From Pontibacter korlensis (GTDB lineage Bacteria > Bacteroidota > Bacteroidia > Cytophagales > Hymenobacteraceae): a stretch of DNA of 64,000 bases. Below the pieces are notes generated by a model. That model searched no databases and had not been told where the DNA came from. It was given only the letters and a program-made list of their open reading frames with translations. A program made the translations under genes and the position numbers. Each line of letters opens with the position of its first letter. Within the stretch, counting starts at the first letter, position 1. Shown here in pieces: positions 55,701 to 63,332 of this stretch. The stretch spans positions 434,001 through 498,000 of the forward strand of contig NZ_CP009621.1 of the NCBI RefSeq assembly GCF_000973725.1, given 5' to 3'.

Positions 55701-55799
55701 CTCCTTTTTATCGTTCTGCGCAAAAGCAAGGATCGGCGCAAGGAGTAAAAGCATCAGTGCAAGTGAGGCTACTTGCTTGATTTTGTATAAGCTTGTCAT
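49728..55799 (-). CDS. Rhs/YD-repeat polymorphic toxin (DUF6443, LamG) with Gly/Ala-rich tip
   Basis: 2023 residues. Signal peptide (1-28, ending LAFAQ), a Lys-rich linker and a Pro/Gly run (PPPGGGGGGG), Ig/PKD-like domains (about 70-380), DUF6443 from MNYIVENTVMKAG (393), LamG-like domain (about 575-720), YD repeats, Rhs core with YDPWGLNLAGIERQG and [20 protein letters not shown] (about 1735), then the tip from about 1800. The tip has a hydrophobic Gly-rich stretch (LIFAVDIALMGTGPLGGLVG) and may act on membranes; no enzymatic motif seen. Its upstream partner is 55821-59240, and a membrane immunity gene follows. Confidence 0.9.
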   Translation of the reverse strand: MTSLYKIKQVASLALMLLLLAPILAFAQNDKKEKETKKKDETKKEDVSINALPPPGGGGGGGTYCNSISLRLVSQGCSSATLQAYPPADCVFSYYLYGPNGLVTTGNGETVNFTVSQNGNYYLKARNPNGEFTSNTVSVSSIQPAVYSMTGGGSFCAGGSAAVGLSGSQGGVSYQLRRDGINVGSAISGTGSALSFGNQTVGGTYTVVGTNSSGCATTMSGSAVVTVNPAPATPTVSSSSRIGAGTVTLNVSSPVTGYTYHWYSVSSGGTHFHTGTSYSPNLSSSKTYYVSVRNSQGCESGRRAVTATIYPSPVVTVQSGSTDLVPGASVTFSTNYTYTTYQWLRDGVAITGATSRTVVVKDSGIYSVRVANSGAINTATSPGKAVRLARDAQNMNYIVENTVMKAGVQSAADADRLPVGEVVQKITYFDGLGRELQTVQTQGSPFKKDIVTPVSYDALGRVEKTYLPYVMGQGGAYRPDATAEQAGFYSLTNQANPTIAKTSEPWAVPVYEASPLNRVLKQGAPGEAWQPDGLPAETSTDHTIKLIQRANVAGEVRLWQVNAYTPSESDNPMGTAMRFDGVNDYLLVGDKAPLKMTESVTVEAWIYPTGNGSNATSGGIIASKEGEYWVARYPDGSVGWALANTSPGWKAIKSTAKAPLYTWSHVAVAYGGGYVRTYLNGRLAHTYSASGAIGDANTTQNDFRIGGRQSGSQYFNGAIDELRVWSTVKTEAEIAGGMRKVAASSAVGLAGYWRMSEGTGTTAADASVNGNTATLANGAAWATKGLYPRSATYTSQGFYEKGMLYVTETRDEQGALTVEYKDLQGRVVMKKVQEAATVDSKTEAGFMITQYLYDDLGNLRLVIQPEGYRKELPAPDGVGRISLTPTFQDRWCFRYEYDGRRRLIEKQVPGSGAVQMVYNKRDEVVLTQDANQRGLRKWSFTKYEVLGRPIMTGELVTTTANNSQDAMQKAVDAYNAGAGRAQFESRTGPTGLGYTLANTYPSVTEANLLSVTYYDDYNYGYLSGYAFKPDHLAGVTASNSRVRGQVTGTYVKSLHLKKADPNDPSIKVPLWLTTATFYDEKYRPVQTVAQNHLGGVDRTTTRYDFTGKVLETLTTHEKGTTATYAVHNAFTYDHMGRSLKTLQRTGQDAATITSLPAVTLSENSYNELGQLVEKRLHKQGSKDYLQKVDYRYNIRGWLASINDRQLVGQEGDPRKDLFGLELTYNESMQLGTAGQFNGNISEVLWASIGDGVQRGYGYGYDQASRLKSGLYKANTGSGWTAETDRYNVSGLTYDHNGNILSLQRRGMTAGKAYDPAAARTWGLVDNLTYRYEGNRLATVNDAVKTVGPAGDFVNGVTRTYSEGTASTWEYGYDANGNMTADQNKKITKVTYNQLNLPAKVTITNQGSVRFYYTAGGQKLRKTVYATGKDSVVTDYVGMFVHQGDTLFAHTAEGRVVQEPGVGDGWRYEYHLKDHLGNLRVTFAEPGAVDVHLATMETERDSLERQFTGFENTKIGVNEGLDHTHKTAYPVGASTEAVRLNSYRGAVATPGLSLRVLPGDTVTAKVYAKYVDLRRSQVDASVIAGALLGTATGYTAVTDAGGLTQVKNSTGSVVATLGGADAGAAPTASLHWILFDEEFSGDTLEAGYIRLNGQAAVTDLASLNGAHQMLELTVPVIQKAGYLRVEVRHDAVEDVDVYFDDLEVEHRHGILVQENHYDPWGLNLAGIERQGTPDHLFQYNGKERQTELGLNWINYGFRNYDPQIGRWHSPDAVAHWAESLSPYRYGLNNPVRYIDLLGLWEATNGGYKTDKKEEIERFMTYLDIERNALGNSPSIDQANSFVEGEMEGGLGRLSNGSKLVSTINIDSYDRGTHREWVPDGKSAFSAWKEVQNDLTPVKENVVLDKMNTVVNYLGMNNDVKGGLGVVATHLGGDMSPYKGYMRYASVTGKVLGATSAGISLVKLMNKPTIGNGLIFAVDIALMGTGPLGGLVGGVAEATGVKDAVATGIDEYVEYNSFISKFNKR

Positions 55800-55820
55800 A
55801 TATAAGGGTGAATTCGGTGG

Positions 55821-58800
55821 TTATTTCCTGTAGTTGTACTCGTAGCTTTTCAATACATTACCCGCATCATCCTTCACCGCTTGAAGGCGACCAATACCGT
55901 CGTACTCATAATGGGTCGTGCGCCCGTTAGGATCGGTCTGGGTGGTCATGCCCACTAAAGGCACATAAGTGTAGGTGGTGACCATAGCGCCAGGCAGCTG
56001 GGAGCGCAACCCGTTGAGCTGGTCCAACTGCGCCTGGGAGGGTGTGGTACTGGTAGCCAAGGCCTCAACGGCCGCCATGCCCCCTAGCGCAGCCTCAACT
56101 TCTGCGTAGGAGGCATTGACTATCTGGGCGACAGGGTGCACCCTGCGGTAGGACCAGAGGTAGGTAACGTGAGGGCCTTTATCCTTGGAGACATCCAGCG
56201 GGTTGCCTTCCCTATCGTAGCCGTGGAAGCGAAGTAGTGGCTGGGGCGGTGTCCCATTAATAATCCGCTCTGTCAAGGCCGGCGCGAAGACACCCTCTCC
56301 CCAGCTTCCATAGACGGTTTTGTTCGCCTCTAACAGCACCCCGTCCCGGTAGCTTGCCTCCTCAACCACAGGCGAGAGCATCCCCTGCTGCTGCATCGCA
56401 TCGTAAGGAGCCGTTCCGGTGAAGTCTACCGGATACTTGAGCCTGCTCTCTAGAATACCCCCTTTGCTGTCCGTCGTCTCTTGGCGGGTCAGCTGGTGAA
56501 GCTTCGGGGTGCGCTCATAGAAGTACTCCTCCCTCTCCGTCACGCTGTTGCCAGCATCATCGTAGGTTGTAACCGTCCTGCTTCTTGGCTTATCGAAACC
56601 GGTGTAACGCTTGTAGTAAGGAAGCTGCTTGGGGTAATAAATGTAATGTCCTTCAGGATTAGCCCTGCTTACCTGATAATTATCAACCCCATAATACCAT
56701 CCAACATAGCCGGTATTATTAACACCATCAAAAAAGTCAGCGGGGGAGCTATCAATACGAATTTGATCCTCCTGATGGCTGATCATGTCCGTATTGATTT
56801 CCTCAACATAATCCTCATCTGACGAAATGGCAAGGTGGGGAGAGTTATCATAGTAAGTATATGTTTCTTCTTGCACTACATCCTCCCCCTTAAATAACTT
56901 TTTCCTTAATAACTTGCCCCTTAACCATTCCTGTGGCTCATACAGTCCTCTCTGTTGTCCCCGGTAGTATTCACTAAAGAAAGGCCGGGCAAATGAGTAG
57001 ACGTAAGAAGTCCTTAGCAAGGGCTTGTTGGGAGAAAGAAAGTCTATGTCCTTCTCGTCAACGTACTCATACACACTATAAGCACCCGCTGTCGTCTCCA
57101 GAGGCAAAATGGAATTTGACTGCACAGTGAACCCCCAGTAGGCAAAGTCAGGATCCCATCCTGGAGTTACTACTTTTATATGTCTATGATGGTACTTTGG
57201 CAAAGCAGTCACACGGCCTGAAGAACTTGATGTGCCTGGAGTAATGTAACTAAATGCCTTTTGCCTAGCCAAAGCCCCGTCATAGTTGTAGTAGTTTATA
57301 CTATCCACACGCAAGCCTCCTACGTGTATGAAATCTTCCTTAAGCTCCCTCCAGCGGATTGTGAAATTAGTACTGTGCCGCTGGTCATTTACTGGTGTTC
57401 CTGAGGCGTCATACTGGGTCATCTTAATGATCATTTCATACTCGCCGTTGTAGAGCATAATCGGGTCTGAGTTTGACCCGGTGCGCTTGTAAGGGTAGCT
57501 GCGGTCAGTGATAAAGAAATTCTTTATCAACTCCCTACTGTTGTCAGTTGGGTTTATGCGCTCGAGACGGAACTCAACATCGTTCTGCAGGTAGGAAAGC
57601 TCTTCATCATTGATGCCGAAGTCTGTATAACAAGACCATCCTAGTCCTATGTATTTATATCCATTGGAGATCGTAAAGCGTTTCCTAAAGTACCTCGTGT
57701 TGCCCTGTACTTCATTGGGCTCAGGATAGAAGTTATCCCTGGAATGGCCGCTGATGTACATGGATGCAAGTGTGTCCTTAAAACTATTGTCCTGGTAATC
57801 ATCCAACAACTCTCTGGGAAACTCATGCAGAAGCCCCGCAAGGTTACTCCCGTACACAAACTCAGTTTTTCCTCCCTCCGGGTATTGGATGCTTTTCAGC
57901 ACAAAGGCCTTGCTCTTCTCAGGTTGAACCCTCCTGTCACCTCCACTAAGCATCTCCGGAGCAACATTGGGAATGAAAGTTTGATTGTTGATTCCGTTGA
58001 AGTAGCCCCAGTGGTCTTGTGCATAGGAGTATTTACTCGGCAGAGGGCCCTCGTTATGGTAATCGAACCTGTATACGAGAGGAGCAGCGCCAGTACCGGT
58101 GACGGAGACAGAATCCAGGCGAAGTCTCTTATGCCTGTAGTCTGCGTTCGTGTTCATGTGTGGCCCCTCAAAAGCACTGCCTTGAAAATAGCTATAGTTA
58201 AAAACAACCTTGCGTACTAACACCCCATTCTTATCCCTAACCTCGATATCACTTAGCGCTTGGGTGGGCATATCTTCGCGAGGAACGGTTATGAAGCTGA
58301 CTGTACCACTGGGAAAAGTAATAGTCTTTATTCTTGAGTCATAGTATTTAAGGTTTGAGTGGAAAACCTCCTCGCTATACCCATTACTCTCCAAATACGT
58401 GTACTTTTGCCCTGAAAGCTTTGAGGAGACATAGTCAAACCGGTCATAGGCAAAGTCAATGCTCTGATTGAAGGAGTTTGACACTCTCACAATCTGCCAA
58501 CCATTATCCACTGTCTCGGAAGCCGTAGCCATATCCATTAGAGATATCTTACCGTCTTTCCCAAGTTCAACGAGTGCCCCACTTGGAAGCCTTAAGGCAA
58601 ACTGGTCAATTTTGCCGTTCACTTTGTCATAAGCAATATCGACGTCTTCCTTGGGAAAGGTAATGAACTTATTCATGTGCTGACTATACATAAACTTTCC
58701 TGAGGTGCCCGGGACAGAATAGTAAAATTCATCAGGCATATAGTCTCTATTTCCGTACTTAGCTGATCTTATGTAATCTTTCCGAAGATTTAGGTAAGGG

Positions 58801-59240
58801 TCTTCATTGATATTAGGCAGGCTCAAATAGTAGGAAACAGTGTTTCCATAATTCGTCTCCGATAGGTAATATTCCTCATCAGGCTCTCCTTTTACCACCC
58901 GGGTAACCTGCCCGCCATAGGAGAGGCTCCATCCAAGACCAACCCAGGTGGCCTCTTGGTCTACACGGATACCGCCGGCATGGTAGTTCAGGGAGATGGG
59001 CACTGTCACGTCCTTAATGGATATCTCATAGAGCGGTATGCTGATGTTAGGCACTCCAGTGAAAGTCGAGACTGGAGTTTCTACGAATCGATTCAAAGCA
59101 CTGACTTCCGGGGTTTTTACATTTACAACATTTGGTACTGTCTGTGCGTGGGACTGTCCGATGAGGAGCAGCAGGCAGAACAGGATTAGCGTTCTCATGC
59201 ATGCAGCTTTAGAAAGCTTTATTCGGTATAAGTTCGTCAT
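55821..59240 (-). CDS. Rhs-like N-terminal partner protein (YD repeats)
   Basis: 1139 residues, signal peptide to about 33 (LLLIGQSHAQ). The body begins VSALNRFVETPVSTFTGVPN and has the YHAGGIRVDQEATWVGLGWS motif typical of Bacteroidota Rhs-like proteins. It ends in YD repeats (TYTYVPLVGMTTQTDPNGRT, YEYDGIGRLQAVKDDAGN, LKSYEYNYRK). It lies 21 bp upstream of the rhs gene in one operon and corresponds to 27744-31127 in the other array. Intact. Confidence 0.85.
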   Translation of the reverse strand: MTNLYRIKLSKAACMRTLILFCLLLLIGQSHAQTVPNVVNVKTPEVSALNRFVETPVSTFTGVPNISIPLYEISIKDVTVPISLNYHAGGIRVDQEATWVGLGWSLSYGGQVTRVVKGEPDEEYYLSETNYGNTVSYYLSLPNINEDPYLNLRKDYIRSAKYGNRDYMPDEFYYSVPGTSGKFMYSQHMNKFITFPKEDVDIAYDKVNGKIDQFALRLPSGALVELGKDGKISLMDMATASETVDNGWQIVRVSNSFNQSIDFAYDRFDYVSSKLSGQKYTYLESNGYSEEVFHSNLKYYDSRIKTITFPSGTVSFITVPREDMPTQALSDIEVRDKNGVLVRKVVFNYSYFQGSAFEGPHMNTNADYRHKRLRLDSVSVTGTGAAPLVYRFDYHNEGPLPSKYSYAQDHWGYFNGINNQTFIPNVAPEMLSGGDRRVQPEKSKAFVLKSIQYPEGGKTEFVYGSNLAGLLHEFPRELLDDYQDNSFKDTLASMYISGHSRDNFYPEPNEVQGNTRYFRKRFTISNGYKYIGLGWSCYTDFGINDEELSYLQNDVEFRLERINPTDNSRELIKNFFITDRSYPYKRTGSNSDPIMLYNGEYEMIIKMTQYDASGTPVNDQRHSTNFTIRWRELKEDFIHVGGLRVDSINYYNYDGALARQKAFSYITPGTSSSSGRVTALPKYHHRHIKVVTPGWDPDFAYWGFTVQSNSILPLETTAGAYSVYEYVDEKDIDFLSPNKPLLRTSYVYSFARPFFSEYYRGQQRGLYEPQEWLRGKLLRKKLFKGEDVVQEETYTYYDNSPHLAISSDEDYVEEINTDMISHQEDQIRIDSSPADFFDGVNNTGYVGWYYGVDNYQVSRANPEGHYIYYPKQLPYYKRYTGFDKPRSRTVTTYDDAGNSVTEREEYFYERTPKLHQLTRQETTDSKGGILESRLKYPVDFTGTAPYDAMQQQGMLSPVVEEASYRDGVLLEANKTVYGSWGEGVFAPALTERIINGTPPQPLLRFHGYDREGNPLDVSKDKGPHVTYLWSYRRVHPVAQIVNASYAEVEAALGGMAAVEALATSTTPSQAQLDQLNGLRSQLPGAMVTTYTYVPLVGMTTQTDPNGRTTHYEYDGIGRLQAVKDDAGNVLKSYEYNYRK

Positions 59241-59261
59241 ATGTAAGGGTGTATCGGGTGG

Positions 59262-59543
59262 TTATTTTCTGTAGTAGTACTCATAGCTCTGCAGCACACC
59301 GCCCGCCTCGTCCTTCGCCGCCTGAAGGCGGCGAAGGACGAGGCGGGCGTATTTGAAATGGGGCGTGTGCCCGTCGGGGTCGGTGTGGAACATTATGCCT
59401 ACCAAAGGCTGATAGGTGTAGTTGGTGACCTTGGCTACAGGATGGTCAAAGACGGTGTCCATAGAGGCCGGAGCGCATGGAGCAGATAGACTAAAGGCGT
59501 GGCAGAGGGCAGGAACTCTGCACTGGTACAACATTTTAAACAT
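59262..59543 (-). pseudogene. C-terminal remnant of a third Rhs partner gene
   Basis: Matches the end of 55821-59240: NYTYQPLVGIMFHTDPDGHT, LQAAKDEAGGVLQSYEYYYRK. The YEYDGIGR segment is replaced by KYARLVLR because of the palindrome at 59300-59349. The sequence between this stop and the next gene start resembles the junction at 55800-55830, so this was once the same kind of gene pair. Confidence 0.8.
59300..59349. repeat. Perfect 24-bp inverted repeat with 2-bp centre
   Basis: Arms starting CGCCCGCCTCGTCCTTCGCC and ending GGCGAAGGACGAGGCGGGCG. In the intact paralogue only the inner part (GCTTGAAGGCG type) is palindromic, so the outer arm appears copied from the opposite side. Confidence 0.85.
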
Positions 59544-59922
59544 AAGTTCGTTTATAGCTTGGGTCGTATGGCGCTTTTCAGCAATGGCGCTAATTTAGAC
59601 ACCCGCCTTCTTCCCAAAAAAGGAAGACTCTGCTCTTCTTATCACTATTCAATAATAAACAATAACTTATCTTTTAAGATGATTAGCCCACAGGGGAAGT
59701 ATTTGTTGCAGACAGAGGCTATACGCTACTGCTTAAAAGTAACGTAAGAGGAATGGTTGAAATTAGTGAACAGAGTGCTTAATATCGTAGGATTTAGGCA
59801 ACTATAACACATGTTATGTAAACCAAATGAAGTTTCAAGGTCGCAAATCCTACTGCCTATGGGTAGAGGATGTGTGTACAGTTATAACTTTACCCGATTT
59901 GTAATGAAGCAATAATATTTTG
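59544..59922. other. Gene-free stretch
   Basis: AT-rich DNA between the Rhs remnant and the integrase tail; short open frames only, no repeat or RNA recognised. Confidence 0.4.
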
Positions 59923-60969
59923 CTACTTTTCCTCCTTCGACATCAATCTGTCCCTTAGCCGCTGCATGTCCTCCCCCACCTTCACATCGAGTATCTTGGC
60001 GTAGTGCTGAGTAATCCTCAGGTTGGTATGGCCCAGCATCTTCGAGACTCTCTCCATCGGCACCCCGTTGAGCAGCTTGACGGCGGTGGCGAAGGTGTGG
60101 CGGGCGGTGTGGAAGGTCATCTGCTTTTAAATCCCGCAAAGGGCGGCGATCTCCTTCAAGTAAGCGTTCATCTTCTGGTTGCTCGGCACCGGCAGCACCC
60201 TCCCTTCATGAAGGCACTGCGGGTGCAGTCTGTACTTATTGATGATACTGAGCGCTGTTGGCAGCAGGGGAATCCGGGAGGGCGTGTCCGTTTTCTGTCT
60301 CTGCTTGAATATCCACTGCTCCCCGTCAATACCCTTTTGTATGTCCGTGTGCCTCAGCTTCTGCACGTCCACATAGGCAAGGCCCGTGAAGCAGCTGAAC
60401 AGGAAGATGTCCCGCACCTGCGCCAGGCGTTCTGTAGGAAACTCCTTTTCCGCCAGCCGCTGCAGCTCGTCCTCTGAGAGGAACACCCGCTCCACTGTCT
60501 TTACCTTGGATTTATAGTTTGCGAAGGGATCTGAGGAAATCCACCCGTTGGCCAGGCAGATGCGGATGATCTTGCCGAAGTTCTTGATGTACTTGACGGC
60601 AGTGTTGTTGGAGCACTTGCGTACGCTGCGCAGGTAGAATTCATAGTCGGAGACAAAGGCATGGTTTATCTCACTGATCTCCATGTCCTCCACCCCGTAC
60701 TTCCACTTCATAAACTCCTGCGTGTGCTTGAGTGAAGTGGTGTAGCGCTCCAGGGTGCCGGGGGCAAACCCATCCCCGACCAGGGCCGCTGCCTTGGTGC
60801 CTATGGCGCGACCCGCGGAGGAAATCCACCTCTCTGGCTCAACAGACCTGCTTGTGGTTAACTCAGCCCGCTTGCCGGCCACAGTGACACGCAGGTAGAT
60901 CGGCACGGGGCCTGTTTGGTAGTTCTTCGGTTTCTTCAGGTAAAAGAGGAGACTGAAATTGATGCTCAT
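59923..60969 (-). pseudogene. Tyrosine-type integrase copy 2, with nonsense codon and internal deletion
   Basis: Same family as 42668-43882 (both begin MSINFSLLFYLKKPKNY). A TAA at 60127-60129 stands where the sister has Glu in CGIEKP; the frame continues in phase with MTFHTARHTFATAVKLL, MLGHTNLRITQHYAKI, where His, Arg and the Tyr nucleophile are kept. About 59 residues of the SAM-like domain region (after AGRAIGTKAA) are missing compared with the sister copy, in frame. It lies next to tRNA-Ser, the likely integration target. Confidence 0.9.
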
Positions 60970-61097
60970 AACGGTGACTTAAAAGGTTAAACAAAAGTAG
61001 CCTTGCAGTCAACCGCAGTCAAGATGCACAGTTTCCGTACACCTTGTTTATCAACCAGTTACACCTCTATTCGGTGAGAAAATTGTGGATTTTAAGG

Positions 61098-61117
61098 AAC
61101 TCACCGGACAACTCACC
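61098..61117. repeat. AACTCACCGGACAACTCACC repeat upstream of integrase copy 2
   Basis: Relative of the ACTCACCGAATCACTCAC repeats near integrase copy 1, at a similar distance (about 130 bp) from the integrase start. Possible arm-type integrase sites. Confidence 0.5.
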
Positions 61118-61160
61118 TAAAGTATAGGAAAAGGTACAAAATTTAGGAGCCTGGTAAAAA

Positions 61161-61194
61161 CAAAAAAGCCTGCAAATAAAAATTTGCAGGCTTT
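61161..61194 (-). terminator. Terminator of the tRNA-Ser gene
   Basis: Perfect stem AAAGCCTGCAAAT/ATTTGCAGGCTTT followed by a T-run on the minus strand, directly after the tRNA. Confidence 0.9.
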
Positions 61195-61195
61195 G

Positions 61196-61280
61196 CAGAG
61201 AGTGAGGGATTCGAACCCCCGGACCTGTTACAGTCAACGGTTTTCAAGACCGCCGCGTTCGACCACTCCGCCAACTCTCT
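61196..61280 (-). tRNA. tRNA-Ser (anticodon UGA)
   Basis: 85 nt on the minus strand. Acceptor stem AGAGAGT/ACTCTCT, discriminator G, no encoded CCA. D-arm GGCGGAGTGGTCGAACG; anticodon stem-loop CGGTCTTGAAAACCG with TGA; long variable arm typical of serine tRNAs; T-arm GGGGGTTCGAATCCC. Adjacent integrase remnant suggests its 3' end is an integration site. Confidence 0.95.
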
Positions 61281-61396
61281 GTCTTAATTCGTGTACAAAA
61301 GTATGGGCTCTGATTGATTTTACCAAACGATACGGCAAAATTTTTCTTCACTTTTTAGATCATCACACACAACCTCCTGATCATCAAATACAAAAA

Positions 61397-63235
61397 TTAC
61401 TCCTGCAGCTTCACAAAAATATTCGCCTGCATGCTCTGTATACGGTACCCCTCTTTTTCAAAGCCACTCAGTTCCGTCAAGGCTACTTTTAGCTGCACTT
61501 TTTTCCCCTGCACAATGTAGGTTATTTCCTCTGGCTTATACTTTTCCTGTTGCCTTCGCTCCAGCTTCTTGATGATAGGCAAAAGGTCGAGTGACAGTGT
61601 TTCCTGCTCAAACTGGAAGTATAGTATGGTGGTTCCTTCTTTCAAGTACACAATAAAAGGTGAGCTGCCCAACTTGTACGATCTCTTATCCACACCTCCC
61701 TCGTATGTTCGAAGGCTGAATTGTACGGCATAAGCATACCCATTGATAGTATAAACGGCCTCCCCACCCCCAAACGGCTGCGAGGTAAAATAAAAATGGC
61801 GCTCCAGTGCAGGTGCAAGACGAGTTTTAAACTCCAGCCTCATCAGTTCCAACACCTTATCGCGGGCGGCAAAGCTCCGTTGCCAATGGTTGGTAAGCGA
61901 GTCTGTGGCAGCGGAAAGGGAGTCGCTTAGGTTTACCTCAAACCAAGGCTGCAGCACCTCCAGGTTGTGGTAGCGGGCCAGGTAATCTGTAATAGAACTT
62001 ACCTCCTGCTCTACTTCCTCGCTTACTTGTGGGTGCTGCCGCTGTACTTGCCCGTTTACCAGCACTCCGCTCTCTTGCAGCAATTTTTCCAGCCTGTTTA
62101 CCTGGCTCCACTCCGACACCTGAAAGGCACTAAATGGTCCGTAGGCGGCCATTAGGGCTACGACGCTAAGCGTAACGGGTACAAACTTGATGTTCTTCTG
62201 CCGGCTGAAAAGGAAGTACAGTGCTGTCATAAACAGCCACAGTGCCAGGGCCATCACGATGTATCGCTCTTCGGTTACGCCATACTCCGACACACGCCTC
62301 CAAATGGCCAGCGCTAAAAGTATAATCAACGGGAAAAGCGCACGGTAAAACCATCTGGAGAAAGTACGCATCCAGGTGTTGCTCTCCTCCAAACGGATTG
62401 GGTGAATAAGCAACAGCGAGAGTATGCCCGCAATGGAGAAGCACAGCACCAGGACCGAGACCCAACCTTCCGGCCACTCCCACTGCACTACTATTTTACC
62501 GAAGTAAGTATACAGGATAACCAGGTACAGCGTAACCAGTGGTAAGAGAACAAACTGGGTAAACACCTTTAGCCCTCTTGGGTAAGTATGTGCCTCCTCC
62601 AGCTCCTGCACATTAGTAGGTACCCCAGCCAGGAAAAACCAGGTGTTAAACACGCCCACCATAAACAGCCAGAGCTGGGAGTAAAACTCATTATCTACAT
62701 CAACTGAAAAGAGGTTCTCTACAGCCGCTACAGCTATAACCAACCCCAGAAAAAGTGCCCCTGAGTAAAGTACGGAGGTTAAGATGCGAAGGAAAAGCAC
62801 CTTATTGAACTGCCAGAAAGCATTTTCTTCGCGCCTGTTCAAAAACATAGCATAGGAGGCGGCAAGGTGCAGTGCCACTACCAGCATGAGATAACGAAGC
62901 CACTGCCTGGGTTCTACATCAACGGGCAAAGACCAATAGTAAAACAGCAGCAGTACCAGCCCTGTTAGCCACAGTATTGCCCGCCATTTCAGGTCCAGCT
63001 TATACTTGCTTACCAGCAGCTCCAGTGTAAAGAACAGGATCAGGCCTAGGGAGCTTACCTGCACCAGTCTTTCCAGGTGCAGATGCTCCTGCCTCTGATC
63101 ATAGTCTAACTCGGTAAGGGTAATAGCTGCCGCCGTGCCTATAAAGGCAGATAGCAGCACCAGCGGGTAGTTTAGAAAGGAAGCAGACGCTCCACGTAAG
63201 AGCTGCTGTAACGACAGGTTTTTGAAAAGGCCCAT
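61397..63235 (-). CDS. DUF4153-family membrane protein
   Basis: 612 residues. About ten or more hydrophobic segments in the first 370 residues (for example LNYPLVLLSAFIGTAAAI, LGLILFFTLELLV, LFLGLVIAVAAVENLFSV, PLVTLYLVILYTYFGK), then a soluble C-terminal region (about 390-612). The NKVLFLRILTSVLYSGALFL and GVFNTWFFLAGVP parts fit DUF4153. Function unknown. It lies to the right of tRNA-Ser in normal-looking chromosomal context. Confidence 0.8.
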   Translation of the reverse strand: MGLFKNLSLQQLLRGASASFLNYPLVLLSAFIGTAAAITLTELDYDQRQEHLHLERLVQVSSLGLILFFTLELLVSKYKLDLKWRAILWLTGLVLLLFYYWSLPVDVEPRQWLRYLMLVVALHLAASYAMFLNRREENAFWQFNKVLFLRILTSVLYSGALFLGLVIAVAAVENLFSVDVDNEFYSQLWLFMVGVFNTWFFLAGVPTNVQELEEAHTYPRGLKVFTQFVLLPLVTLYLVILYTYFGKIVVQWEWPEGWVSVLVLCFSIAGILSLLLIHPIRLEESNTWMRTFSRWFYRALFPLIILLALAIWRRVSEYGVTEERYIVMALALWLFMTALYFLFSRQKNIKFVPVTLSVVALMAAYGPFSAFQVSEWSQVNRLEKLLQESGVLVNGQVQRQHPQVSEEVEQEVSSITDYLARYHNLEVLQPWFEVNLSDSLSAATDSLTNHWQRSFAARDKVLELMRLEFKTRLAPALERHFYFTSQPFGGGEAVYTINGYAYAVQFSLRTYEGGVDKRSYKLGSSPFIVYLKEGTTILYFQFEQETLSLDLLPIIKKLERRQQEKYKPEEITYIVQGKKVQLKVALTELSGFEKEGYRIQSMQANIFVKLQE

Positions 63236-63332
63236 ACCCGTTTTGTTTTATAGCTTTTATCCAGCAAACGCAGCACCACAAGTACTGCACCAGAGCAAGT
63301 TAAGTATAAAACAGGTGAGTATAGTAAATGGC

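Noticed and set aside
42668..60129. Stop-codon reassignment or readthrough in the integrases
   Set aside because: All other long genes end normally at TAG, TAA and TGA, the two integrases have different stops at different sites, and one lies at the catalytic tyrosine; simple inactivation explains it.
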